Assembly: GCA_965215355.1 (NCBI GenBank)
Contig: CBDCDJ010000007.1
Coordinates: forward strand, 3,720,001-3,784,000
Source of the DNA: CBDCDJ01 sp965215355
GTDB lineage: Bacteria > Deinococcota > Deinococci > Deinococcales > Trueperaceae
Direction: 5' to 3'
DNA: 64,000 nucleotides
Part shown: in pieces, positions 50,496 through 59,196 of the stretch
Numbering within the stretch: position 1 is the first letter of the stretch
How the letters are laid out: every line of letters starts with the position of its first letter
Program-made: the position numbers and the translations under genes
The notes under the pieces: model-generated
Told to the model about the DNA's origin: nothing
Seen by the model: the letters and a program-made list of their open reading frames with translations, nothing else
Databases searched by the model: none

Positions 50496-50503
50496 GAGGA
50501 AAA

Positions 50504-51031
50504 ATGAGTGTTTTAGACATCGCCAAGGGCATGGGCGTCACCCTGGGCCACCTGTTCAAAAAGCCCGTGACGGTTCAGTACCCCGAGGAGCCGGTGGCGA
50601 TTGCGCCGCGCTTCCGGGGGCGGCACCACCTGTTGCGGCACCCGGACACGGGGTTGGAAAAGTGCATCGGCTGTTCGTTGTGCGCGGCGGCCTGTCCGGC
50701 CTACGCAATTTACGTCGAAGCGGCCGAAAACAACCCCGAGCACCCGACTTCGGCGGGCGAGCGCTACGCGAGCATCTACGAAATCAACATGCTGCGCTGC
50801 ATCTTCTGCGGTTTTTGTGAAGAGGCCTGTCCGACCGGCGCGGTTGTGCTCGGCCACGAGTTCGAGTTGGCCGACTTCAAGTATCAGGACTTCGTCTACG
50901 GCAAAGAGGACATGATGGTAGGCGTGACGGGCAGCAAGTGGCAGCGCCGTGAAGCGCTGGAAGAAGACAAACCCGTCCGGCTCGGCTTACAATCCGGCCC
51001 CCGCCCCGAGCTTGAAGGGGTAGACTACTAG
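50504..51031 (+). CDS. nuoI: NADH-quinone oxidoreductase subunit I
   Basis: A 175-residue ferredoxin-like subunit (Nqo9) with clusters N6a and N6b. The two motifs are CIGCSLCAAACPAYAI and CIFCGFCEEACPTGAVV. The N terminus holds an amphipathic helix (VLDIAKGMGVTLGHLFKKPV). The ATG at 50504 follows TAGGAGGA. It is followed by a 91-bp gap before nuoJ. Confidence 0.97.
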   Translation: MSVLDIAKGMGVTLGHLFKKPVTVQYPEEPVAIAPRFRGRHHLLRHPDTGLEKCIGCSLCAAACPAYAIYVEAAENNPEHPTSAGERYASIYEINMLRCIFCGFCEEACPTGAVVLGHEFELADFKYQDFVYGKEDMMVGVTGSKWQRREALEEDKPVRLGLQSGPRPELEGVDY

Positions 51032-51122
51032 CCATGCGCAGTAGCTCGTCAGGGAGGGGCAGACTTTTGACTCCGCGCTTTTTTTCGGTCCTCGCTGCTC
51101 GGTCCTCGGTACGGGCGGTTTC

Positions 51123-52055
51123 GTGGTAACTTTTATCCTTTTGTCGGTCGTGATGGTCGTCGGCGCGCTCGGCGTCGTTACCCTGCGACAGCCGGTGCAC
51201 GCGGCGCTGTCGCTCGTCGGCACGTTGCTGACGCTGGCGGTGACGTATGTAACGCTGCAAGCGCACTTTTTGGCCGCCGTGCAGGTCATCGTTTATGCGG
51301 GCGCGATCATGGTGCTGTTTTTGTTCGTGATCATGCTCTTGAACATTCAGGGCAGCCCCTACGAGGCGCGTTTGGGCTGGTTGCGGCCTGCGGCCTACCT
51401 GGTTGGGCTGGTCGCGGCGGCGAGCATCGTGGTGACGGCGTTCTTGAACCCGAGTCAACTCCCGAGCGCGGGTCTCATGGCGGCGGCACTCGGTGGCGGC
51501 GGGGCGGGGCCGCTCGGCGAAGTGCTGTTCAGCCAGTTCGTGCTGGCTTTTCAACTCGTCGGCGTGTTGCTTTTGACCGGCATCGTCGGTGCGGTGGGCC
51601 TGGTGCAGCGCAAAGCGGAAGAAGGGGCGCAACTTGTACCGGCACGTGCGACCATGTCGACGGGCGCGCCGAGCCGGGGTGCGGTGGCGACGTTGGAGCG
51701 GGACAGGGCGGAACGGGGCAGTGAGCGGGCCAGCGCGAGAGAGGCCTCGAGAAAAAACGTCTCGAGACCGCCCAGCTCAAAACGCGACGACCCGAAACGC
51801 AGCGCCCCAAACCCCAACGACTCACCCCCCAGAGCCCCGAGACGTGAGAACCCAGGCGACGACCTGAAGCGCATCAGCGGCGTAGGGCCGAAGCTCGAGC
51901 GCCTGCTGCACAAAAACGGCGTGACGACCTTTGAACAGTTGGCCCGCTTGGGACCCGCAGAAATACAGGCCCTCGACGACCAGCTCGGCTTCAAAGGCCG
52001 TATCACCCGCGAAGAGTGGCAGCAGCAAGCGCGGCGGCTGGCCGACGAGAAATGA
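51123..52055 (+). CDS. nuoJ: NADH-quinone oxidoreductase subunit J fused to a C-terminal helix-hairpin-helix domain
   Basis: A 310-residue protein, far longer than the usual 165-200. Residues 1-165 are NuoJ, with five helices and the conserved HAALSLVGTLLTLAVTYVTL and FLAAVQVIVYAGAIMVLFLF segments (pi-bulge helix). A basic, low-complexity linker follows (RDRAERGSERASAREASRK). Residues about 245-310 then form a helix-hairpin-helix-type domain: DDLKRISGVGPKLERLLHKN, then FEQLARLGPAEIQALDDQLG and the GRITREEWQQQARRL end. In alphaproteobacteria a closely similar tail sits on NuoE. The start is GTG 51123. The fusion's role is unknown. Confidence 0.92.
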   Translation: MVTFILLSVVMVVGALGVVTLRQPVHAALSLVGTLLTLAVTYVTLQAHFLAAVQVIVYAGAIMVLFLFVIMLLNIQGSPYEARLGWLRPAAYLVGLVAAASIVVTAFLNPSQLPSAGLMAAALGGGGAGPLGEVLFSQFVLAFQLVGVLLLTGIVGAVGLVQRKAEEGAQLVPARATMSTGAPSRGAVATLERDRAERGSERASAREASRKNVSRPPSSKRDDPKRSAPNPNDSPPRAPRRENPGDDLKRISGVGPKLERLLHKNGVTTFEQLARLGPAEIQALDDQLGFKGRITREEWQQQARRLADEK

Positions 52056-52100
52056 CGGCCGAGATAAGGGTGGAGACGATGACGGAAACGACGGAGAAGC

Positions 52101-52421
52101 ATGGTTCCAACTGAGTACTACGTGGCCTTGAGCGCCATTATTTTTGTCATCGGGGCGGTCGGCGTGCTAACGCGCCAGAGCGCGATTTTGGTCTTTTTGT
52201 CGGTCGAACTCATGCTCAACGCGGCGAACCTGGCTTTGGTCGCCTTTGCGCGGCAGTGGTCGGCGTTCGGGTCGGCGGTGGCGTTGTCGGGGCAGGCGGC
52301 GGTGTTTATCATCTTGGCGATTGCTGCGGCGGAAGTCGCGGTGGGACTGGGCATTCTGGTGGCAATTTTTCGGTACCGCGCCAGCACCGACGTCGACAGC
52401 TTGTCCGAGGTGCGTTTGTGA
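52101..52421 (+). CDS. nuoK: NADH-quinone oxidoreductase subunit K
   Basis: A 106-residue subunit (Nqo11) with three helices: YYVALSAIIFVIGAVGVLT, ILVFLSVELMLNAANLALVA with the proton-path glutamate, and VFIILAIAAAEVAVGLGILV with the second acidic residue. The start ATG 52101 follows GGAGAAG. Its stop overlaps the nuoL start (GTGA). Confidence 0.96.
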   Translation: MVPTEYYVALSAIIFVIGAVGVLTRQSAILVFLSVELMLNAANLALVAFARQWSAFGSAVALSGQAAVFIILAIAAAEVAVGLGILVAIFRYRASTDVDSLSEVRL

Positions 52422-54385
52422 GCGGTTTGCTTGGGGGCGGTCTGCTGGGAAGTGATATGGCCGCCTGGGGGGCGCTGGCACCGCTGTTCGCGCTGCTGGG
52501 TGCGCTTGTGAACGGCTTTTTCGGGCGCAACCTCAAAGAGCCGTTGCCGGGGTGGCTAGCGAGTGCGGCGGTCGGTTTGGGCTTTGCGGTTTCGCTGGTC
52601 TCTTTCGCCGCCCTCTCGGGTCGAGAAGAGGGGCTTCACCTCACCCTGTGGCCTTATTTGACAGCCGGAACCTTCGACCTCAGCCTCGGCTTCACCATTG
52701 ACTCGCTCAGCGTCACGCTGATGCTCGTCATCACGGGCGTGGGGCTGCTCATCCACCTGTATTCGATTGCCTACATGCACGGCGACGACGGTTTCAGCCG
52801 CTATTTCGCCAACCTCAACCTGTTCGTCGCGGCGATGCTCGTGCTGGTCATGGCGGACTCGTTCTTTTTGATGTTCGTCGGCTGGGAGGGCGTGGGCGTG
52901 TGCTCGTTCTTGCTCATCGGCTTTTGGTACCGCGACCGCCTGAACGCCGACGCGGCGCGGAAGGCGTTTATCGTCAACCGTATCGGCGACGTGGGCTTTT
53001 TGCTGGCGATGTTTTTGACCGTAAAACAGTTCGGCACCCTCAACATCGCCGCGGTGAACGAGGCGGCGGCGCTGCTGTTTTTTGTACCCGGTGCGGTCAC
53101 GGCGATTGCGCTGCTCTATTTGCTCGGCGCGGCGGGCAAGTCGGCGCAGTTGCCGCTGCAAGTCTGGCTGCCCGACGCGATGGCCGGGCCGACGCCGGTG
53201 TCGGCGCTCATCCACGCGGCGACGATGGTCACGGCGGGGGTGTATTTGGTGGCTCGAGCCGCGCCGCTGTTCGCGCAGAGCCCGGCGGCCTCGGCGACGG
53301 TCGCCTGGGTGGGCGCGCTGACCGCGCTCGTCGCCGCCTTTGCGGCGCTGGCGCAAACCGACATCAAAAAAATCCTCGCTTACTCGACCGTGTCGCAGCT
53401 CGGCTTCATGTTCGTGGCGGTCGGCGTGGGCGCGTACTGGGTGGGGGTGTTTCACCTCTTCACGCACGCGTTTTTCAAGGCGCTGCTCTTTTTAGGCTCG
53501 GGCTCGGTGATTCACGCGCTCTCCGGCGAGCAAGACATCCGCCGGATGGGCGGGCTGGGCAAACACATGAAAGTTACCGGCACGACCTCGCTCGTTGCGG
53601 TGCTGGCGATTTCGGGGGTGCCGTTTTTTTCGGGCTTCTTCAGTAAGGACGCGATTCTCGCCTACACCTTCAACAGCGGACTCGTCGAGGGCTACGGCGG
53701 GCCGCTTCTTTACGTCGTCCTGCTCGTCACCGCCGGGATGACGGCGTTTTACATGTTCCGCTGGTACTACCGGGTGTTCGCGGGTGCCGAGCGGCTGACG
53801 AGGGAAGCGAAGGCTCACCTCCACGAGTCGCCCGCACTGATGACGGTGCCGCTGGTAGTTCTGGCCTTTTTCAGCATCTTCGCGGGCTACATCGGGGTGC
53901 CGGAGTTTGTCGCGCCGGAGGTGGGGGCGCTGCACGCGCTGCCGCACTGGCTCGAGCGCTCGACGCCGACCCTGGAGTTCATTCACCGTTCGCTGGCGCT
54001 CGAGTGGCTGCTCATCGGCTTGTCGGTGCTGGCGGCGGCGGTGGGTTTGGGCTTGGGCTACTGGGTGTACCACCTGAGAAACGGCGCGCCCGTGGCGCGC
54101 TTGCGCGAAAGTGCCGCGGCGCGGCTCTCACAAAGTGGCGCAGGCTTCGACGCGCTCTACCGGACGCTGTTCGTGCGCCCGGCCGAGGGCGCGGCGAGGG
54201 GCTTAGCGCTGGCCGACAGAGAAGTCGTGGACAGGGGCATCAGCAGCAGCGGAACCGCCGCCACCGTGTTGGGCCGAGCCGTGACGCTGTTGCAAAGCGG
54301 TTACGTGCGCTCCTACGCGCTGGCGATGTTTTTGGGCGTCGCCGTTTTGGCCCTCGTCGTCGCGCTGACCGGAGTGTTGTCATGA
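52418..54385 (+). CDS. nuoL: NADH-quinone oxidoreductase subunit L
   Basis: A 655-residue antiporter-like subunit (Nqo12), the distal proton pump with the long lateral helix at its C terminus. MFVGWEGVGVCSFLLIGFWY holds the key glutamate, LPLQVWLPDAMAGPTPVSAL with IHAATMVTAGVYL and ALAQTDIKKILAYSTVSQLG with the pumping lysine follow. GTG 52418 is preferred because it overlaps the nuoK stop; ATG 52457 is an alternative. Four-base overlap with nuoM. Confidence 0.96.
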   Translation: MSGLLGGGLLGSDMAAWGALAPLFALLGALVNGFFGRNLKEPLPGWLASAAVGLGFAVSLVSFAALSGREEGLHLTLWPYLTAGTFDLSLGFTIDSLSVTLMLVITGVGLLIHLYSIAYMHGDDGFSRYFANLNLFVAAMLVLVMADSFFLMFVGWEGVGVCSFLLIGFWYRDRLNADAARKAFIVNRIGDVGFLLAMFLTVKQFGTLNIAAVNEAAALLFFVPGAVTAIALLYLLGAAGKSAQLPLQVWLPDAMAGPTPVSALIHAATMVTAGVYLVARAAPLFAQSPAASATVAWVGALTALVAAFAALAQTDIKKILAYSTVSQLGFMFVAVGVGAYWVGVFHLFTHAFFKALLFLGSGSVIHALSGEQDIRRMGGLGKHMKVTGTTSLVAVLAISGVPFFSGFFSKDAILAYTFNSGLVEGYGGPLLYVVLLVTAGMTAFYMFRWYYRVFAGAERLTREAKAHLHESPALMTVPLVVLAFFSIFAGYIGVPEFVAPEVGALHALPHWLERSTPTLEFIHRSLALEWLLIGLSVLAAAVGLGLGYWVYHLRNGAPVARLRESAAARLSQSGAGFDALYRTLFVRPAEGAARGLALADREVVDRGISSSGTAATVLGRAVTLLQSGYVRSYALAMFLGVAVLALVVALTGVLS

Positions 54386-55851
54386 TTTCGCTGCTCGTCT
54401 TGGCCGTTCCCCTGCTCGGCGCACTCCTCGCCGCGTTTTCACGCTCGCAGCGGGTCGCGCGCGGCGTGGCGCTGTTGAGCACGCTTTTGACCTTTGTGGC
54501 GGCGCTGTTTTTGCCGAACGACGGCGGCGTGAGCGTGCTCTGGATACCCGGCTTCAACACCTACTTCGAACTCGACCCGGCGGGCGCGGCGAGCGTGCTC
54601 GTCTCGGTCGCCGCACTCGTCATGATTCCCACCGTGCTTTACGCGAGCAACAAAGTGGCCGGGCGCGTCGGGCCGTTTTTGGGACTGCTGCTCGGGATGC
54701 AGGCGGGGTTGAACGGAATTTTCCTGGCGAAAGACCTCGTCGTTTTCTACTTGTTCTGGGAGGCGACCCTCATCCCCAGCGTGCTCATGCTCGGCGTGTG
54801 GGGCGGGCCGGAGCGGCGGCGGGCGGCGCTGAAATACCTGCTCTACGCGGTGACGGGCTCGTTTTTGATGCTCGTCGCGATTCTGGCAATTAGACCTTTG
54901 TCCGGCGCGGTGAGCTACCGCTTGGACGACCTGCTCTTGGTCACCCCGAACTTGCCGCTCGGCACGCAGGTATGGCTGTTCGTCGGCTTCGCCCTCGCCT
55001 TTGCGGTGAAGCTGCCGCTCTGGCCGCTGCACTCGTGGCTGCCCGACTTTCACGAGCAAAACCATCCCTCGGGCGTGGCCGACGTGGCCGGGACGCTCTA
55101 CAAGGTCGGCGGTTTCGGCTTTTTCGCCTGGGCCATGCCGCTGCTGCCGGACGCGGCGCTCGTGGTCGCGCCGATTCTCCTGGCGCTGGCGGCGTTTACC
55201 GCGCTCTACGCGGCGACGATCGCCACGACGCAAACGAACCTCAAGCGCCTGCTCGCTTACGCCTCGCTGTCGCACATGGGCATCGTCGGGGTGGGGATTT
55301 TCGGCTTGCACGTGGCCGGGCTGAACGGGGCGGTGTTTTTGTTGGCGGCGCAGATGCTCTCGACAGGTGGGATGTTTCTCATCAGCGGGATGCTGTTCGA
55401 ACGCCGGAGCACGTTCGACCTGCACGCTTACGGCGGACTTGCCAAAACCGCCCCCGCCCTGGCCGCGCTGAACTTGTTCGTGCTGTTTACCAGCATCGGG
55501 GTGCCGGGCCTGGCGAACTTTCCGGGCGAGTTCATGAGTTTGATGGGCACCTTTCAGACGGGGGGAACCTGGACCCTTGTTTGGACGGTGCTGGCGACCA
55601 CGTCGGTTGTCGCGGCGGGCGTTTACGGCGTGAACCTCTACCAACGGCTTTACCAGGGTGAAGAGGGTGTGGCGGTCCCGGACTTGCGGGCTTTGGAGGC
55701 CGTCGTCTTGGTGCCCATCGTGGCGGGGATTCTCTGGCTCGGCCTCAACCCCGCGCCGCAGTTGCGGCGTATCGACGTGCAGTCGCAGGTTGCGGTGACG
55801 AGTCTGGACGCCGCCCGCGCCCCCGACGTGCTGGCAAGGAGTCACCGCTGA
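54382..55851 (+). CDS. nuoM: NADH-quinone oxidoreductase subunit M
   Basis: A 489-residue antiporter-like proton-pumping subunit (Nqo13). VVFYLFWEATLIPSVLMLGV contains the conserved glutamate, LPLWPLHSWLPDFHEQNHPS a proton-path region, and TQTNLKRLLAYASLSHMGIV the lysine helix. The start ATG overlaps the nuoL stop (ATGA), and its own stop overlaps nuoN (TGATG). Confidence 0.97.
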   Translation: MISLLVLAVPLLGALLAAFSRSQRVARGVALLSTLLTFVAALFLPNDGGVSVLWIPGFNTYFELDPAGAASVLVSVAALVMIPTVLYASNKVAGRVGPFLGLLLGMQAGLNGIFLAKDLVVFYLFWEATLIPSVLMLGVWGGPERRRAALKYLLYAVTGSFLMLVAILAIRPLSGAVSYRLDDLLLVTPNLPLGTQVWLFVGFALAFAVKLPLWPLHSWLPDFHEQNHPSGVADVAGTLYKVGGFGFFAWAMPLLPDAALVVAPILLALAAFTALYAATIATTQTNLKRLLAYASLSHMGIVGVGIFGLHVAGLNGAVFLLAAQMLSTGGMFLISGMLFERRSTFDLHAYGGLAKTAPALAALNLFVLFTSIGVPGLANFPGEFMSLMGTFQTGGTWTLVWTVLATTSVVAAGVYGVNLYQRLYQGEEGVAVPDLRALEAVVLVPIVAGILWLGLNPAPQLRRIDVQSQVAVTSLDAARAPDVLARSHR

Positions 55852-57311
55852 TGCTCGACCTGGACCTCAACTGGCTCGCTTTTGCGCCCGTGCTGAGCTT
55901 GTTTCTCATTGCCGCCACGACGCTGCTCATCGCCCTGTTCCAAGACGACGGCCGGGTGGTGGCGAGTTTCAGCTTTATCGGCGTCGCGCTCGCCGCGATT
56001 TTCAACCTGGACCTGTTCGCGTCGGGGCGGGTGACGGGGGCGTACGCCTCGAGCTTCGGTTTGCGCTTTCTGGCCGACGAGCCCGCGGTGGCCTTCAACT
56101 TCGTGATTTTGATCGGCCTCACCCTGGCGATGCTGATGAGTTACGACTATTTAGAGCGCACCGGCCTCGACCAGCCCGAATACTACCCGCTGCTGCTGCT
56201 GAGCGCCTGCGGCGCGATGGTCATGGTGGCGGCGGGCGACCTGATAACCCTGCTGCTGGGCTTGGAAATCATGTCCTTGCCCGTCTACGTTCTTTCCGCT
56301 TGGCGGCAGGGCGCACGCGAGAGCGAAGAGGCGGGCATGAAATACTTTTTGCTCGGCGCCTTCGCCTCGGCCTTTTTGATTTACGGCATCGCACTGACCT
56401 ACGGCGCGGCGGGCAGCTTCGTTTACGGCGACATCGCGCTGGCCTATCTCGGGGTCGGCTTCGGCAACGGCTTCTACGCACTGTTGGGCGGCATGATGAT
56501 TCTGGGTGGCCTGGGGTTCAAAGTCGCCCTCGCCCCGTTTCACCAGTGGGCACCGGACGTTTACACCGGCGCGCCCACGCCGGTCACGGCGTTTATGGGT
56601 GTCGTCGTCAAGACGGCCGCCTTCGGCGCGCTGCTGCGCGTGTTCGGCAGCTTTTTTGTCGGTCTGCCCCCGGTCGTGGCGCAGGTTTTGGTCGCCCTCG
56701 TCGTCCTGACGCTTCTTGTCGGCAATTTTTCCGCCCTGATGCAGCAAGGCATGAAGCGGATGCTCGCTTATTCGGCGGTGGCGCACGCGGGCTACTTAGG
56801 CTTGGCGGTGCTGGCCTCCGGCTCGGATGGAGTGCGCGCGGCGATCTGGTACCTGACCGCCTACACCCTGATGACGGCCGGCGCGTTCGCCGTGCTGACC
56901 TTGCTTACCGACGACAACGACCACGGGGACGCGCTAGAGCGCTTGTCGGGCCTGGGCCGCACCCGGCCCGGTTTGGCCGCGGCCCTGACCATCTTCATGC
57001 TCAGCCTTGCCGGGATTCCTTTGTTTGCCGGTTTCGTCGGCAAGATTCTGGTGTTTCAGGCGGCGATACAGGCGGGTTACCTGGCGCTGGCGGTGCTGGC
57101 GATTCTCACGAGCGTCGTCGCGGTGGTGTACTACGTTCGGCCGGTCGTTTACATGTACTTCCGCGAGCCCGAGTACCAGCCCCTCGCCACAGACAGCACC
57201 CTGACGCGCTGGGCCATCGGCATTGCCGCGGTTGCCACCGTGTTTTTGGGGCTGTTCCCCGGCTTTTGGTACGGTGTCTTGGACGCCGGACGGGTCGTCG
57301 CTGGCTTTTAA
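55851..57311 (+). CDS. nuoN: NADH-quinone oxidoreductase subunit N
   Basis: A 486-residue antiporter-like subunit (Nqo14), last gene of the operon. Blocks are LLLGLEIMSLPVYVLSAWR with the conserved glutamate, FHQWAPDVYTGAPTPVTAFM, and LMQQGMKRMLAYSAVAHAGY with the lysine helix. Fourteen helices are expected. A stem-loop follows 15 bases after the stop. Confidence 0.97.
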   Translation: MLDLDLNWLAFAPVLSLFLIAATTLLIALFQDDGRVVASFSFIGVALAAIFNLDLFASGRVTGAYASSFGLRFLADEPAVAFNFVILIGLTLAMLMSYDYLERTGLDQPEYYPLLLLSACGAMVMVAAGDLITLLLGLEIMSLPVYVLSAWRQGARESEEAGMKYFLLGAFASAFLIYGIALTYGAAGSFVYGDIALAYLGVGFGNGFYALLGGMMILGGLGFKVALAPFHQWAPDVYTGAPTPVTAFMGVVVKTAAFGALLRVFGSFFVGLPPVVAQVLVALVVLTLLVGNFSALMQQGMKRMLAYSAVAHAGYLGLAVLASGSDGVRAAIWYLTAYTLMTAGAFAVLTLLTDDNDHGDALERLSGLGRTRPGLAAALTIFMLSLAGIPLFAGFVGKILVFQAAIQAGYLALAVLAILTSVVAVVYYVRPVVYMYFREPEYQPLATDSTLTRWAIGIAAVATVFLGLFPGFWYGVLDAGRVVAGF

Positions 57312-57326
57312 GAAAAATAAGAGGAA

Positions 57327-57350
57327 AACAAGGGGTTGCAGCCCCTTGTT
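57327..57350 (+). terminator. Terminator stem-loop of the nuo operon
   Basis: AACAAGGGG and CCCCTTGTT pair perfectly around a six-base loop, 15 bases after the nuoN stop codon. The trailing T run is short, so efficiency is uncertain, but position and stem strength fit an operon terminator. Confidence 0.7.
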
Positions 57351-57361
57351 CGCGTTGCGGG

Positions 57362-57381
57362 GGGGAGGCTCAAGCCTCCCC
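57362..57381. terminator. Stem-loop at the 3' end of the rhodanese gene
   Basis: GGGGAGGCT and AGCCTCCCC pair around a two-base centre and overlap the rhodanese stop codon. Together with 57327-57350 it forms a bidirectional barrier between the convergent nuo operon and the rhodanese gene. Confidence 0.55.
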
Positions 57382-57714
57382 GGTTTCCTCACCCCGCAGG
57401 ACCGGCAGTCCCGCTTCGTCCCAGGCCAAAATGCCGCCGGTCAGGTTGACCACGTCGGTGTAGCCGTTCGCCAACAGGTATTCGGCGGCCTTGGCGCTGC
57501 GCGCGCCGCTGCGGCACTGCATCACCAGCGATTTGTCTCTGGATAACTCTTCAAAACGCTCGGCAAAAACCGACAAGGGAATGAGGAGGCTGCCGGGGAT
57601 GCGGATTTCGGTGTACTCGTTCCGCTCGCGCACGTCGACCAGGACGGCACCCTCCTCGAGGCGTTGCCGGGCCGTAACAGGGTCGGTTTCGGGGATGGGG
57701 GTGTCGTCGCTCAT
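57370..57714 (-). CDS. Rhodanese-like sulfurtransferase
   Basis: A 114-residue single-domain rhodanese. VLVDVRERNEYTEIRIPGSL is the family entrance, and the active-site loop is MQCRSGARS with the sulfur-carrying cysteine. DVVNLTGGILAWDEAGLPV is the closing block. Such proteins move sulfane sulfur for tRNA thiolation, detoxification or cofactor synthesis. The start at 57714 is backed by TATAGT ending seven bases upstream. Confidence 0.92.
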   Translation of the reverse strand: MSDDTPIPETDPVTARQRLEEGAVLVDVRERNEYTEIRIPGSLLIPLSVFAERFEELSRDKSLVMQCRSGARSAKAAEYLLANGYTDVVNLTGGILAWDEAGLPVLRGEETGEA

Positions 57715-57721
57715 ACCCTAG

Positions 57722-57727
57722 ACTATA
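57722..57727 (-). promoter_or_regulatory. Leaderless -10 box of the rhodanese gene
   Basis: On the minus strand TATAGT ends seven bases before the ATG at 57714. Confidence 0.5.
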
Positions 57728-57767
57728 GCGCGCCTGCGCAAGCCGCGTGCTCACCGAATCGACCGGC

Positions 57768-57801
57768 CTTACCTATTACCTATTCTTACCTATTACCTAT
57801 A
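57768..57801 (+). repeat. Tandem 17-bp repeat
   Basis: CTTACCTATTACCTATT is present twice in a row (57768-57784, 57785-57801, last base different). Each unit itself contains two ACCTAT words. It lies in the 308-bp gap between the rhodanese and small-protein genes, which otherwise shows no ORF or RNA gene. Confidence 0.7.
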
Positions 57802-58022
57802 AGGACAGGCGGGGCTTGTTTTTGGACCCTCGAACCCTGGTTTTAGGGGGCCGCTGTCTTGTCGTCAAGCTGGCTGCCGCCCTCGTGAACTACGGTTTTT
57901 GAAGACCCGGTTCCTCTGCAAGGGCGGTTGGGCCACCCGGTGTGCTAAGCTGTGGGGGCTCGAGCAGCCTGCTTGCAACGTCTCCGCACGCACGAACGTC
58001 TCACACCGATGGGGGTTACACC

Positions 58023-58241
58023 ATGCCGGACACCAACTCCAAAACCTACGACCCGAAGCAGGACTACCACGACCCGGACAAAGACATCGCTCGCAACCGC
58101 TATCAAGACGGCAAAAGCTTCGACCCCACCCACGGCCACGGTGCCGAGGTAAACGGTGCCGAGGTGAACCCGGACCCGGAAGACCAAAAACCCTTACCCG
58201 ACGACGCTTACCCCGCAGACGGGGACGGGGAAAAGGCTTGA
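58023..58241 (+). CDS. Small acidic hydrophilic protein, unknown function
   Basis: A 72-residue protein rich in D, P, K, N and G (for example PKQDYHDPDKDIARNRYQDG and two GAEVN units), with no cysteine and no hydrophobic segment, so probably disordered. A start at ATG 58023 after GGGGG is chosen; the longer frame upstream is unlikely. A strong hairpin at 58294-58329 follows, supporting a real transcript. No family recognised. It is similar in style, not clearly in sequence, to the protein at 26948. Confidence 0.6.
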   Translation: MPDTNSKTYDPKQDYHDPDKDIARNRYQDGKSFDPTHGHGAEVNGAEVNPDPEDQKPLPDDAYPADGDGEKA

Positions 58242-58293
58242 GTCTCAGTGGCGAACGGGTCTTTCACGCCAAGCGCGGCTGAAACCGCTGTTG

Positions 58294-58334
58294 AACGCCC
58301 TCGACGCCCCTGTCCAAACCGAGGGCGTTGTTTG
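58294..58334 (+). terminator. Stem-loop after the small acidic protein gene
   Basis: AACGCCCTCG (58294-58303) and CGAGGGCGTT (58320-58329) pair perfectly over ten bases with a 16-base loop, followed by GTTTGG. It sits about 50 bases after the stop codon and converges on the LOG gene. Confidence 0.6.
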
Positions 58335-58398
58335 GTGTGTCAGCTCTTTCACCTCGCACGCGCTGACCCCGAAACCGTTCGTCTAGGCCGCAAACAGG

Positions 58399-59109
58399 TT
58401 AGGTTCCCTCGCTCGAGCCGACCTCGGTGGGTTTGTTGAAGCCGCCGTGGTTCTCGCTGAGGTAATACTTGTCGATTTCTTCGGGCAGGTCCGACACGTC
58501 GTCCAAAACTTTGAAAAGGTTCAAGTCGTCGGGCGAGATGGTGCCCAACGCCTCGGGCGTGTCTTTCAGCCACGCTATCAAACCCTGCCAGTAGTCGACC
58601 CCGACGAGGTAGACCGGGAACGGCTTGATTTTTTTGGTCTGGATGAGGGTCAGCGCCTCGAAGGTTTCGTCCAGCGTGCCGAAACCGCCGGGAAAAATTA
58701 CAAAGGCGGTCGAGTACTTCACCAGCATCACCTTACGGGTAAAAAAGTAGCGAAACTTGATCAAGTCGGTCTGGTACGGGTTGGGGTCTTGCTCGTGGGG
58801 CAGGTCGATGTTGAGGCCGATGCTTCGCCCCCCCGCCTGATAAGCCCCCTTGTTGCCCGCCTCCATGATGCCGGGACCGCCGCCGGTCAACACGGCGTAG
58901 CCCGCCGCGGCGAGTTCGCGCGCGAGCTTTTCGGCTTTTTGGTAGTGGGGGTGGTCGGCCTTGAAACGGGCCGAGCCGAAGATGGTGACCGCCTTGCCGA
59001 CGTCTGCCAACTCTTCGAAGCCTTGCACAAGTTCGCCCATGATTCTAAACAAGCGCCACGAGTCCACCGCGAGCGCGTCGATGACGTACTGTTTCTCGAG
59101 ATTGTCCAT
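58399..59109 (-). CDS. LOG family nucleotide 5'-monophosphate phosphoribohydrolase-like protein
   Basis: A 236-residue Rossmann-fold protein. VTIFGSARF is the entrance, YAVLTGGGPGIMEAGNKGAY holds the conserved substrate loop, and FVIFPGGFGTLDETFEAL is the diagnostic PGGxGTxxE motif with the catalytic glutamate and arginine partner. LOG relatives release free bases or ribose 5-phosphate from nucleotides, including cytokinin precursors in plants. The bacterial role here is unknown. ATG 59109 has a TAGTAT string five bases upstream, slightly closer than the usual leaderless spacing. Confidence 0.9.
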   Translation of the reverse strand: MDNLEKQYVIDALAVDSWRLFRIMGELVQGFEELADVGKAVTIFGSARFKADHPHYQKAEKLARELAAAGYAVLTGGGPGIMEAGNKGAYQAGGRSIGLNIDLPHEQDPNPYQTDLIKFRYFFTRKVMLVKYSTAFVIFPGGFGTLDETFEALTLIQTKKIKPFPVYLVGVDYWQGLIAWLKDTPEALGTISPDDLNLFKVLDDVSDLPEEIDKYYLSENHGGFNKPTEVGSSEGT

Positions 59110-59184
59110 GCACCATACTAACGCGCGGGCGCGTAGCCGTCGGCCGGGAAGTCCTCAGCTTGTACAGTCCTTGCGCGCCCCGCT

Positions 59185-59190
59185 TAAACT
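59185..59190 (+). promoter_or_regulatory. Leaderless -10 box of the thioesterase gene
   Basis: TAAACT ends six bases before the ATG at 59197. The intervening GAAGGA could also act as a ribosome-binding site if transcription starts further upstream. Confidence 0.42.
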
Positions 59191-59196
59191 GAAGGA

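Noticed and set aside
52556..53467. 303-codon minus-strand frame opposite nuoL
   Set aside because: Shadow of nuoL; very rich in Arg, His and Gln with no hydrophobic core.
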